Source of the DNA: Hevea brasiliensis
Taxonomy: Eukaryota > Streptophyta > Magnoliopsida > Malpighiales > Euphorbiaceae
Direction: 5' to 3'
Length of the DNA: 64,000 nt
Assembly: GCF_030052815.1 (NCBI RefSeq)
Contig: NC_079495.1
Span: 116,104,194 to 116,168,193, forward strand
Below the pieces are notes generated by a model. That model saw only the letters and a list, made by a program, of their open reading frames with translations. It was not told where the DNA came from and ran no database searches. Both the position numbers and the translations under genes were made by a program. This document shows, piece by piece, positions 22,618-32,862 of this stretch. Within the stretch, counting starts at the first letter, position 1. The number at the start of each line of letters is the position of its first letter.

Positions 22618-23019
22618 ACTTCTGTAAGAACCTCAACTGGGGCAACTCCATACTCACTGGTTTACGGGATGGAAGCGGTATCACCTATTGAAGTTGAAAT
22701 TCCTTCCCTAAGGATTCTGAAGGAATCAGGGATTGATGAGTTGGAATGGATCCAGTCAAGGTTGGATCATTTAGACTTGCTGGATGAGAAAAGGTTAGCA
22801 GCAGCATGTCATGGGCAGTTATACCAGATGAGAATGGCTAGAGCATTTGACAAAAGCGTTCGCCCACGCGAATTCCAACCCGGGGATCTAGTTCTGAAGA
22901 AAGTGCTACCGAATCAAAATGATCTCCGGGGCAAATGGTCGCCAACCTATGAGGAACCTTATGTGGTTAAAAAGGCATTTTTCTGGAGGAGCCTTGATTT
23001 TGACCCACATGGACGGTGA
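22618..23019 (+). pseudogene. Tat/Ogre integrase C-terminal part
   Basis: It continues integrase in the next frame: TGATPYSLVYGMEAVSPIE, then FQPGDLVLKKVLPN and KWSPTYEEPYVVKK. A small indel near 22970 changes the end of the domain, which in another frame reads as ALILTHMDGEEFPRP and finishes near 23070. This region binds DNA in other gypsy integrases. There is no chromodomain, as expected for Tat. Confidence 0.8.
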
Positions 23020-23090
23020 AGAGTTTCCGAGACCTATGAATGCTGACATCGTCAAGAGATACTATGCCTAAAAAAAAAAAAAAAAAAAGG

Positions 23091-23274
23091 TAGGAGTGAA
23101 AACCCGAAAGGGCACTCCTAGCAAAATGTGTAAAAGAATGCGAAAACCCCAAAGGGGCGCTTTCTGTAAAACGAGTGAAGGATGAAAACCCGAAGGGGCA
23201 TCCTGAAAAAATGAGTAATCCAAAAAAAAAAAAAAAAAAATCTAGGGGTGAAAACCCGAAAGGGCATCCCGAGA
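23091..23274 (+). other. Cluster of four related RNA stem-loops
   Basis: Each unit reads outer stem, AAAA, CCC, GAAA-like loop, GGG, outer stem. The units are 23091-23120 (TAGGAGTG with CACTCCTA), 23136-23164 (GCG with CGC, inner CCCC/GGGG), 23179-23204 (AGGATG with CATCCT) and 23241-23274 (GGGGTG with CATCCC). The outer stems differ in sequence but still pair, which points to selection on RNA structure. Two of the loops are GAAA, a GNRA tetraloop. Confidence 0.65.
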
Positions 23275-23648
23275 ACAAAAAGGGAGAAATAAGGAATGGG
23301 GGGCATGAAACCAGGATGAAGAGGGAACTGTCACGGCATGAGGCTTCAGAGAACTTGAAATAATGGCATTTAAGGGATTTCAAAATTAGCCACAGGGAAT
23401 ATGTGAGATCTATCCTTGTACCCTTCTTCTTTGAAACTTCTTCTTTGTTTATATTAAACTGTAATAAAATCACACTTCATTTCCCATGTTTCTATCTTTC
23501 CCTTATATTTATCTTTCTGCAATCTCGTTATTTAATGCGCTATTTAAATCAGTTAAAATTTTTGCCATAAGATTAAGATTTGACAATTGATAACCTCACT
23601 TACTTTACTATGAGATTTGCAGGGAATGACCTAAAAAAAAAAAAAAAA

Positions 23649-23710
23649 ACTAGAGGGCGCTTCTAGTCATATAGACGAAGGGGAAGTGAAAACCCGCGAG
23701 GGTGCTTTTC
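23649..23710 (+). other. Two more stem-loops of the same group
   Basis: 23649-23667 is a short hairpin (ACTAGA with TCTAGT) right after an 18-base poly(A) run. 23681-23710 repeats the full design, with AAGTG pairing TGCTT, AAAA on the 5' side, CCC/GGG inner stem and a GCGA loop, another GNRA tetraloop. Confidence 0.55.
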
Positions 23711-23872
23711 GGGAGAAAGTCTCAAAAACAGAAAAGGGGCATTTGAAGAAACGAGGCCATAGGTCAAGTCTTGCAACTCATCCTCCATTCGTCATTGGCC
23801 TTCGGGATTCTGTTAAGTACACTTCATTGGTGAAGAACTGCTCGTGTCCGGATTAAGCTTGCTTTGTAAGAG

Positions 23873-24658
23873 CAATTTAAATTTCCTGTTATCAACCTCT
23901 GGTTCCTTGATCTAAGTTGATTTTAATTTCCTGCAATTTAAATTTCCTGTTATCAACCTCTGGTTCCTTGATCTAAGTTGATTTTAATTTCCTGCAATTT
24001 AAATTTCCTGTTATCAACCTCTGGTTCCTTGATCTAAGTTGATTTTAATTTCCTACAATTTAAATTTCCTGTTATCAACCTCTGGTTCCTTGATCTAAGT
24101 TGATTTTAATTTCTTGCAATTTAAATTTCCTGTTATCAACCTCTGGTTCCTTGATCTAAGTTGATTTTAATTTCCCGCAATTTAAATTTCCTGTTATCAA
24201 CCTCTGGTTCCTTGATCTAAGTTGATTTTAATTTCCTGCATTTAAATTTCCTGTTATCAACCTCTGGTTCCTTGATCTAAGTTGATTTTAATTTTCTGCA
24301 ATTTAAATTTCCAGTTATCAACCTCTGGTTCCTAGATCTAAGTTGATTTTAATTTCCTGCAATTTAAATTTCCTGTTATCAACCTTTGGTTCCTCGATCT
24401 AAGTTGATTTTAATTTCTTGCAATTTAAATTTCCTGTTATCAACCTCTGGTTCCTTGATCTAAGTTGATTTTAATTTCCTGCAATTTAAATTTCCTTTTA
24501 TCAACCTCTGGTTCCTTCATCTAAGTTGATTTTAATTTCCTGCAATTTACATTTCCTGTTATCAACCTCTGGTTCCTTGATCTAAGTTGATTTTAATTTC
24601 CTGCATTTACATTTCCTGTTATCAACCTCTGGTTCCTTGATCCAAGTTGATTTTAATT
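23873..24658 (+). repeat. 61-bp tandem array, about 13 copies
   Basis: The unit contains CAATTTAAATTTCCTG, TTATCAACCTCTGGTTCC and TTGATCTAAGTTGATT. Copies differ by one to three bases, and two are 60 bp because of a lost base. It lies about 150 bp before the 3' LTR. The terminal copies are the most diverged. There are no spacers, so it is not a CRISPR array. Confidence 0.93.
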
Positions 24659-24791
24659 TAACTTCTGATACTGACCCCTAGGTCACTGACTTAGGTATGC
24701 TTTAGTTTCGGACAACTAATCGTCCAAAATACGGGTCTAAATCTTTATATAATTCCTACACGGGAAATTTTTCCCTTAATAGAAATTATGT

Positions 24792-24804
24792 AAAGAGGGG
24801 CAGC
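24792..24804 (+). other. Polypurine tract of the Tat/Ogre element
   Basis: AAAGAGGGGCAGC directly precedes TGTCGAC, the 3' LTR start at 24805. Confidence 0.75.
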
Positions 24805-25708
24805 TGTCGACACCATATTTTGGCCGATCCCCAGAATCAATAAACTTTGAAACCGATCCCCAGCACCAAATTTTCCTTTGCCAGCCAACTACATTTCCGA
24901 CCTCTCTTTGTCACATTTCCGATCTCTCTTTGATAGACAGTCACATTTCCGATCCCTCCTCAAAGAATTGAATCAATGTTAAGTCCTCACATCAGTCAAA
25001 TCCTTACCAGTCTATTAAATCGCTCACCGATCTCTCCGATCCGTTGTAGTATAAACGAAGTGAACTAGATCTTTTCTTACCAGTTTTATTGCCGATCTCC
25101 CTTTCAAAAGTTTAAGAGTTAAGGTTTTGGTCCGGTTTAATGAGGATTTCGATCTTAAGTGTTCAAGTCAAATTTCCAATTTTAATCAAGTCCCGATTAA
25201 TGTTGATTCCCTATCGATCTCATGCTCATTATGTTTTCCGATCTCTAACACTTAGGTTAATAATCTCTTTCAGTTACTTCGATGTACTCAGACAATCAAG
25301 TATTAAGTAATTTAGAGATTTTCCGATCACAATCATTCATTGAACAAAAGAAGCACTTCATTTCATTTCAAAAAATTTGTACAAGTCATTGGTGAGGATC
25401 ACCCCACTGATCTATTTTGCTCATTTTCTCTCTCACCTCGCTTCCTCTTCGCTTTCCTCCTCGCCTTCGGGAGCCAGGTCGGCCATCCAAGAGAAGTCCT
25501 CCTCTGGGTAACGCTTTTGGAGCTAGGCCAAGAGATCCTTGTGAGCGTTCACATAGGCACCGGCTATTCCTGTCACCGTCTCTTCATCTTTTGCCTTAAG
25601 CTCCTCAGCAAGATGAGCGACCTGAGCGACCGTTGGCGGAGTGCTGGACTTCTCTAAGGGCACGATCCTCTCGGCGAACATGAGTGCATTGGCTAGCTTA
25701 TCCTCATA

Positions 25709-27361
25709 TTACTTCACCCTCCCCTCAATTTGAGATATGTAATCTTGAGCGGATGAGAGTTGGGATTGGAGGGATGCCACTTCTTGACTCTTCCTTTCGA
25801 CTTCTTGACTCTTTTTCTCGACCTCCTTACCCAGGCGGTAAGCCTTTTCCCGAACTATGTGCTGGTTCACCAGGCACTCTACATTCAGACTCATGGAGCG
25901 GGTTAGGATGTCGTCAAGATTGTCCTGAGACAGTCTGTCCCGATCCTCCCGAAGGCAGATGGAAGACCCCAAGACTTTGGCAAAATCGGGGTTCTCCAAC
26001 GATCGGTTGTTCTCCAAAGAAGTGATCAGCACTTGGGCGCCACGAGAAGGGGGCCTCGTAGGAGGTCGAGAACGACCCCCTTCTGTGCTTGGAGCAACTG
26101 GAGGAGGCGGAGCCGGCTCTTCCCTTTGAGGAGGAGATCGGACAGCTTCTGTGATCGGCGGTCCCGAAGGTCGGGGCGGATCCCCTTGTATCTCCCCAGG
26201 TTCATGGCCCGGTGTTTGAAGTAGTGCCGAACGCTTCATCTCCTTTATTTTCCGGGAAATCTCTCTCTCCTTCTTCCGCTTCCTGGAACCTTCACCACCC
26301 GCCATACCTACACAAAAAAGAGGTCAGTGAGATCGCTAAGGTCCAAAGATCTGAGAAATAGAAAATACCGATGCCAAGATCAGAGAGCTGAAGCCCGCGC
26401 TTTTCGCCCGTGATCAACTCCATCGTCCAATGATGCAGCTCGGCAGTCACTGCATCTAAACAGGAGTACTTCTGAGTGGCAGCTTGATTCTTCAGCTCCA
26501 TCACTATTAGGTTTTCCTCCTTGTTCAGGGTAATACGCTTTGGAATCAAGGGCCCCTGGTGCCACCAGCTACGGGGGAAGTCCTCGAAATAGGTCGGATT
26601 TTTGCTCCTCAGAATGAAGAAGCGGTTCTTCCAATTCTTAAGGGAGGAGGGCAGATCGGTGAAGAGCCCGCAATGAGGCTTCTGAAAGAACCAATGCTCG
26701 TCGTCCTTTGGCGAGTTAACTGTCTTGATTCGGCGAACACCTTAGCCGTGAGTCTGATTCCCTTAGCTCAGCACAGGCCTCTGAAGGCTACCAAGATTCG
26801 CCACGAGTTAGGGTGAATTTGGGCGATGCACACGCGGTGGAATTTTAGGACCTCCTTGAAGAAGTCATCCAGAGGGAACCGAAGACCGGCCTTTAACTGT
26901 TCCTCGTATACCATCACCATGTCATTCTCTTCAAAGGAGTGATCGGCTCGGTGATCGTCGTGACACCGGATAAGTTCATATGAATCGGGCTCTATGTTGT
27001 ACTCTGGCTAAGCATTGCGGTCAGATTCTTGCAAGATCGAAGGCAGCTCGTCCATAGGAAGATTCTCCCTCCCCGAAGAAGTTGCATGCCTTGATGGTGC
27101 GATCTGCCCCCGAGCTGGAATGGAGACCCTAGGAGGTTCTGGTTGTGTGCTCGGCCCGACCACCTCTTCTTCATTAGACGACCACGGCCCGAATGGAAGG
27201 AGGGCTCGTAGCTCTCGACCTTGGCCGCTCATTTTTAAGGAAAACAAAGAACTTAAAGCTAAAAGAAGGATTAAAACCCTTACCGGAGCTTGAACGGAGT
27301 CGGAAGAGCTTGAAAAATCGGGAGAGTTTTGGAATTGCTCGCGAGAGACAGAAAATGGCAT
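25709..27361 (-). pseudogene. Antisense gene inside the LTR (Transposase_28 / gypsy-type plant transposon protein)
   Basis: On the - strand an ATG at 27361 opens a serine-rich start (MPFSVSREQFQNSPDFSSSS) that runs to about 27008. After a frame change, MVYEEQLKAGLRFPLDDFF and RVCIAQIHPNSWRILVAF match the conserved block of the Pfam family called putative gypsy-type transposon (Transposase_28). Further frames give LPSSLKNWKNRFFILRS, then DFPRSWWHQGPLIPKRITL up to about 26292. The last piece (26305 to 25709) has a basic, proline-rich part and a C-terminal coiled coil (VEKKSQEVERKSQEVASLQ). Similar antisense genes are known in Tat elements such as maize Grande. Introns may explain some of the breaks. 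The function is unknown. Confidence 0.7.
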
Positions 27362-28188
27362 AAGTAAGCGGCTAACCCTACCCCTATTTATACTCGTTTG
27401 AGCATTTAATGCTCACGATGTCCCAGGCAATGCATCGGTTAACGGGATTCGCCAGCTGTTCTGACACGTCTCTCAAATTCCATAAAGAGAACGGCTAATT
27501 AGAGATCGGCATATTAAGATAAATGTTTCGAATTGCGGATCAGTTAAGGGTTGTTCAGTTAGGAACCAGATCGGATAAACACATCAGAGATCGGAAAATA
27601 ATCAATGCAATAATAACAAGATGAGAATTGACTTTTATTTCCAAAAGATCGGATTACATCATTTGGGCGATCTCTAGGGATCGGAATTATAGAGATCGGA
27701 AGATGGGGGATCAGCATGAGAGATCGGAATAGGAGCATGGGAGGGATCGGAAGGCAAAAAGAATAAGACAAATCCCAAATAACCGTCGTCGAGAATCGGT
27801 AGAGGTAGTTAAAGCGTGGCGACGAGATCTCCACCGCACGCCTAAGAATCGCCAGCAATGCTGACAGGTGCCAGGGTATGTCATGACAGTCCTGTACATC
27901 CCAATCTCCACCGTTGATTTCACTTGTAAGGACGAACCCGGAGCCCTTGGATCAAGAGAGGAGATGACAAGACCAGCGCCTTTCACTCTTAGCCCTCAGA
28001 TCGCTCCGGACAAGAGGATTTGAGACCGTCAGATTGAAAGAAGAAAAGGACAAATATTCTGAAGAATAATCTCGGTAGTTCATTTTGGTTCTCTTTAATT
28101 CTCAAGCATCCGATCATGTCCTTCAAAATCTTGACCCTCCATCTCCCTCAAAATAAATCATGACCCTTCATGGGGAGCACCCGATTCC

Positions 28189-28196
28189 TATAAAAA
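28189..28196 (+). promoter_or_regulatory. TATA-like site in the 3' LTR
   Basis: TATAAAAA in the same context as the 5' LTR TATA box at 71. It could fire transcription into the gypsy remnant at 29962. Confidence 0.4.
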
Positions 28197-29192
28197 CCTG
28201 CATGAAAAAGCATTTCAAAGGACGGGCAAAAAAGAGAGGTAGTTATTATAGCGGAGGAACTCTAAAACTTCATTCAGTTTGTTACTCTGCTACTTAGAAG
28301 TGTTGATTAGAAAGACTTTTGAAACTAGTTTTCTGAAGTGTTTTCTTGAAAAGGATTACGAATCTGGAACTCTACATTTCGTTTGTTCATTATTTGGTCA
28401 CACTCTCACTTTGACCCTTTATCATCTCTGTTTTCATTCCCATTGTCAAGCTCAAACTTCATTCCACTCGTTTTATCTTAATCGATTGCATTTTAGCTAA
28501 GCACCCTTGATTCCACGACGAACATCACCCTCGAGGCTAATCGATCCATTGTCTTATCACTATTTGTCACCCCGTAGTTATTTCAATAGATTTGGCTCCT
28601 TACAGGTAAGAGCTCATATTGCTGTTTCATTAAGTGTTTACGTTTACTTTTCACACTTTCTTTGTTCTTCTTACGTATGCGATTTTCTCCAAGTTCATTT
28701 TGTGCAAAAGAACCCCAAAGAACGTTACTCTCGAGTTATCTCTTTAGTGATCAGTCCATCATTTTATTAATCTTCGTCATTTCTGAATGCAAATTTTCTA
28801 GCTCCTAGTAGCGTGTAAGTAGTTGGGTAAAATGTAGGTAACTGCAATTTAAGGGTCTCTTTTAAAAGAAAGAGCCTGAATAACACGTCAGGAAAATAGC
28901 CAAACTATTAGGCTGACGTAAACGGCAATTCGGCAAGATGCCATAAAGTGGAATAAAACCAAAGTAAACGAAACAGAATAGATCGGACATTAATAGGTAT
29001 TGGTAAGATGACTACATGGAAGGTCGGTAAATCAAGTCTAGTATCCCCCGTTTAGTCATAAGGTATCAAGAAGCCTTATCCCCAGCATCTTTGAATGCCA
29101 GAATCCTTAGCTTTAGGCTCTTATGACATGTAGCTGAAATTAAAATTCGGGAGATCGGAAAAGTCCCTTTCAGGTTCCTGTTAATCTAAAAG

Positions 29193-29555
29193 AGATCGGA
29201 AAAGAGTTCTTATCCGGTCTCAACTCAAATTTTAATAAATATTAAATAGAGATCGAAGGAGAGTTCTTATCCGGTCTCAACTCAAAATTTTAATAAATAT
29301 TAAATAGAGATCGGAGGAGAGTACTTATCCGGTCTCAACTCAAAATTTTAATAAATATTAAATAGAGATCGGAGGAGAGTTCTTATCCGGTCTCAACTCA
29401 AAATTTTAATAAACATTAAATAGAGATCGGAGGAGAGTTCTTATCCGGTCTCAACTCAAAATTTTTAAATATTAAATAGAGATCGGAGGAGAGTTCTTAT
29501 CCGGTCTCAACTCAGAATTTTAACAAATATTAAAGAGTTCGGAGAAGAGTTCTTA
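29193..29555 (+). repeat. 58-bp tandem repeats in the 3' LTR
   Basis: The counterpart of 1081-1440, with the same unit and order and a few substitutions (for example one GATCGAAGG). Confidence 0.85.
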
Positions 29556-29961
29556 TCTGATTCTTAAATTAAATTTTAATAAATATTCCTTTCAAATAAA
29601 ATTAACATACAACAGTAACTCACTAAGGTTGTCTCATTTACTTATGTATCTGGGTGATCCAAATTTAGTGAAAAATCAAATGTTCCTTTAGTCAAAAGGA
29701 TTAACATATCTATCCAAGCCCTCCTAACTAATGCAAAATTAAATCTACTTACCCTTATTAAGGGACGAGGTGGGGTGCCTAACACCTTCCCCACCCGTTT
29801 ACGGACCCCGAACCTAGAATCTCTGTCTTGAAGTGGTTTCATTTCAATTTATTTTTCACAAAGGGTTTTCTTTAGTTTCCCTCAAAACTAAGGTGGCGAC
29901 TCCTCACTCTTTCCCACTTCGGTGAGGGTTCGTTCAGGCGACCGCAAAATCCCTTGCGACA

Positions 29962-30639
29962 CCTATTGATCATGTGGCTTCATTGGATGGTGAGAAAAAG
30001 GTTGAAATGGTTAAAAAGATACATGAACAAGGTAAGTTGCATCTAGAAAAGAAAAATGAGCAATATGCATCTCATGCTAATAAGGGGCGAAAGCCTATGA
30101 TTTTTGAACCTGGTGACTTGGTATGGATCCATTTGAGAAAGGAAAGGTTTCCTAACCAAAGGAAATCTAAGTTGCATCCTATAAGTGATGGCCCTTTTCA
30201 AGTGCTTGAAAGAATTAATAATAATGCTTATAAGATAGAATTGCCTAGTGATTATGGTGTTAGTAATACTTTTAATGTAACTGATCTTACTCCTTTCCTT
30301 GGTGCATAAACAAATTTGAGGATGAATTCTTTTCAAGTGGAAGAGGATGATGAGGATCATCATGGAGCACCACCACCCTTCAAAGGGGCAATCACTAGGG
30401 CGAGAGCTAAGCAACTTCAAAGCATGCTCATGGACCATAAAAGGATTTTTGGCTTAGGAGGGGAGCTGCATAAGGAAGGCCTAACTTGCTTGCTCCAAGA
30501 ATCTAAGTGGATCACCATGTGCCAAGCTGGAGCTTCCATTGCCACGTCACCAGCCATGTCAGATTCCATTGCCACGTCACTAGCCACATTACCAGCCACT
30601 TTGGACATGCCTCATGCCACCTTGGAGTCCATTTGGTAG
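29962..30639 (+). pseudogene. Integrase C-terminal part of the gypsy that hosts the Tat/Ogre insertion
   Basis: Right after the LTR, an open frame gives VASLDGEKKVEMVKKIHEQ, then FEPGDLVWIHLRKERFPNQR, KLHPISDGPFQVLERINNNA and YGVSNTFNVTDLTPFLGA, the C-terminal integrase blocks of a chromovirus-type gypsy (CRM or Reina like). A stop at 30307-30309 is followed in the same frame by NSFQVEEDDEDHHGA and GAITRARAKQLQ, a tail common to these elements. No chromodomain is seen. The N-terminal part of this element should lie beyond the left edge of the window. Confidence 0.75.
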
Positions 30640-31325
30640 CCACCTAGGTGTTTGTAGGGTTCAAGCCACGTGGAGGGAGCTCATTGGTTCATTTGAATTA
30701 AAGAGAGCTACTTTTTGACCAAGTGGGCCTCAATATTCTGCCACAAAGAGGGATTAATTGCTGCCACGTTCTACCCTTTTGCAATTAATGCTGCTGCCAT
30801 CTTTTGTCTTTATAATTAATACACTTACTATTCTTGTTAAGATAGCCAACATGGCACAATTATTTGTAACTTTTGTCTTAACAATTTTAGCTTGTATTTC
30901 TGTAACCCTAGGTTTATAAGGAAGAGAATACCATCTTCTTCCTTGAGTTTTTCATTTTCTGCTGTAGATGAGAGCCTCCCTTAGAGAGAGTTTGAGTTTT
31001 CTTTCTTGCTAGTTTCTGGAAGAACTAGAACTTAGGCAACTTGATCAGTTGCCTATTTTGCCTGATGATCAATGTAATCTCCCACAAGTTGGGTTATTGT
31101 GTTGACACTTGATCTGTTCCTCTTTGAAATATATATTATGGTGCTTCTTTTTCCATAGAGATTGCATCTTATTTTGTTCAAAGAAAACTTATTTTGGTGT
31201 TGATGATCCTTGGGTTCCATTAGAGGTTTGCATCCTTAGGCAATGTTCATTTGGGTGCTTATCAATACCCCAGATGTTTCCTGAGGGGAATCATCTACTA
31301 ATTAGCATCCAACAAGAAATTTAGT
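30640..31325 (+). repeat. Probable 3' LTR of that gypsy
   Basis: Non-coding, with a TATA-like TTTATAAGGAAG at about 30912 and a T-rich downstream part. It follows the integrase stop as an LTR should. I cannot fix either border, and no second copy is in the window. Confidence 0.35.
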
Positions 31326-32362
31326 TCAATTATTACATAATATTGCAATCATCTCTTTATAATTGGATAAACAAGAGAAGAAGGGCAATAAAGAAAGAAA
31401 CACACCAACTTCCTTGGGAAAACTTACTGGTGGTGCAAGGTCAGCATCAAGAATAAAGCTAACTCCATTATTAGGTGACTGCAAAAGGCCCAAAAGTTTT
31501 AATAGTACAAATGTCACATGTGAAAGACAATAAGGAATTTCTCACATGATATTGGTTTGCACTGCCCTAGGATCTGCAGCACTAAAATATGCAACAAAAT
31601 CGAAAGCAAATTGAACATGTGAGACTGAAACAAACACCAATATAACATCCTTCCTGGATGAAATGTTATAGTTAGTAACAATATCACTGAAATGAAGAAG
31701 TTTCCAAAATGTTAAGAGTAGATATTTCCTTGAGTTAAAATTATTTAACCATGCATAAGAGCATCTGCAAGTAGTTAGTATGGATTATACATACAAATAT
31801 ATAAATCAACTGGTGCAAAAATCCCCAAAGATATTAAGGACAAAATCAGTGATTTCATTCAAAAAATAGGTGACAACCGAATCAATGAATAACTTTTACT
31901 TAAGTTTATGAACACTGACTCATAAATTAACCAAGAAAAAACATTAAGGTCATAAAATACGTACTTAACAGAGACTCGACAAGATTTACCCATCAAGTGC
32001 AGTTACCGATGAAGCTGGTATGAGAACAGTAATATGCATACTACCAACACCAGAGTGTGTGATTATTAGAAATTGCATAATATCTTAGCAAATTATGTGA
32101 CAACTATGGCTTAAATTTGGAATGCTCATAGATATAAGCATATGGATATAGTTTCGATTTAGAGAAGCACTTCCTAGTAACAGTTTCCTTGTCATCCTGC
32201 ATGGAAAATACTAAAGGAAAAAGAGCAGTTACATTTTATACCATATGCTCATGAAAGAATTTTATTCAAAACCAGATGATGGCTGTGTACTTCAGTTAAA
32301 CTCCTGGACGCAAAGACATTCAAGCAAATAGAGATTTAAGAACACAACATACATCCAAACAA
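31326..32362 (-). other. Non-repetitive stretch with two possible exon scraps
   Basis: On the - strand TTGTTTCAG precedes an open 79-base stretch encoding HVQFAFDFVAYFSAADPRAV, which ends at a GTGAG donor near 31551. About 70 bases on, TTTTGCAG precedes a 54-base stretch ending in CCACCA before GTAAGTTTT. The two could be small exons of a host gene or a captured fragment. I do not recognise the protein. No flanking exons could be chained, so confidence is low. Confidence 0.25.
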
Positions 32363-32371
32363 ATCAGGACC

Positions 32372-32853
32372 GGGTAAATTTCAATAACTATCCCTGAACT
32401 TATATGGTTGTAACACTAAAGTCTTTAAACTTTAAAACGTAACATAAAACCCCCTAAACTTTCAAATTTTACACAGTAAAATCCCTCTAACTTTCAATTA
32501 CTGATTTTTCAGTTGAAAATTGATGTGAACAGCTCTCACATGGCTTTTAGTCAATATTTCTCTCTCCTCTCTTATTCAAATTGTAAAATTATTCTCTCTG
32601 CACCTGAAAAATCATTATATTTACAGTGAGAAAAATGATTCAATTTACACATAACTTGAGAGAGAAAAGAGAAATATTGATTAAGCTCCACGCTAGAACT
32701 GTTCAGGTCAGTGTCTAACTGAAAAATCGACAATTAGAGGTTAGAGGGATTTTACTGTGTTTGAAAGTTGAAGGGTTTTTATGTTACATTTTTAAGTTGA
32801 AGGACTATAATATTATACTAGATAAGTTCAGAGACGGTTGTTAAAATTTATCC
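32372..32853 (+). mobile_element. Foldback MITE, copy 1 (Mutator-like)
   Basis: 482 bp. It starts GGGTAAATTTCAATAACTATC and ends in AAAATTTATCC. The two halves are imperfect inverted repeats of each other (TTCAGGG/CCCTGAA, AAAATCCCTCTAA/TTAGAGGGATTTT and so on). The 9-bp duplication ATCAGGACC flanks it at 32363-32371 and 32854-32862. It has no coding capacity. A 9-bp duplication fits Mutator-like elements. Confidence 0.82.
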
Positions 32854-32862
32854 ATCAGGACC

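Larger units (their letters stand above)
23020..24804 (+). other. Long 3' non-coding region of the Tat/Ogre element
   Basis: 1.8 kb between the end of pol and the polypurine tract. It holds three poly(A) runs, at least five related stem-loops (23091-23710), a 13-copy 61-bp tandem array (23873-24658) and the polypurine tract. ORFs here are low-complexity and not conserved. Confidence 0.75.
1..29961 (+). mobile_element. Giant Tat/Ogre-type Ty3/gypsy LTR retrotransposon (5' end cut by window)
   Basis: The sequence at 1-1849 reappears at about 28113-29961 with scattered differences, so the two are LTR copies. Between them, in + order, lie a tRNA-Arg primer site, an extra ORF1, gag, protease, RT, RNase H, a second RNase H, integrase, a long 3' region and a polypurine tract. 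An ORF upstream of gag and a second, archaeal-type RNase H are marks of the Tat lineage, and very long LTRs plus a tRNA-Arg primer are marks of Ogre. The 3' LTR is 5157 bp. If the 5' LTR has the same length, the element starts about 3.3 kb before the window and is about 22 kb long once the nested chromovirus is removed, which is normal for Ogre. Coding parts carry many stops and frameshifts, so it is non-autonomous now. It lies inside the integrase of another gypsy, seen from 29962. Confidence 0.88.
24805..29961 (+). repeat. 3' LTR of the Tat/Ogre element, full length
   Basis: 5157 bp, starting TGTCGACACC after the polypurine tract and ending CCTTGCGACA. Its last 1.85 kb match the 5' LTR at 1-1849. 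The first 3.3 kb cannot be compared because the 5' copy is outside the window. It carries many GATCGG/CCGATC motifs, an antisense gene (25709-27361), a TATA-like site at 28189 and the 58-bp array at 29193-29555. Confidence 0.82.

Noticed and set aside
23118..23473. Phe-rich - strand ORF
   Set aside because: Antisense reading of poly(A) runs and hairpins.
23873..24658. CRISPR-like array
   Set aside because: Units are head to tail with no spacers, in a plant retrotransposon. It is a tandem repeat.
25340..26025. + strand ORFs over the antisense gene
   Set aside because: Shadows of the - strand gene, whose conserved domain is on the other strand.
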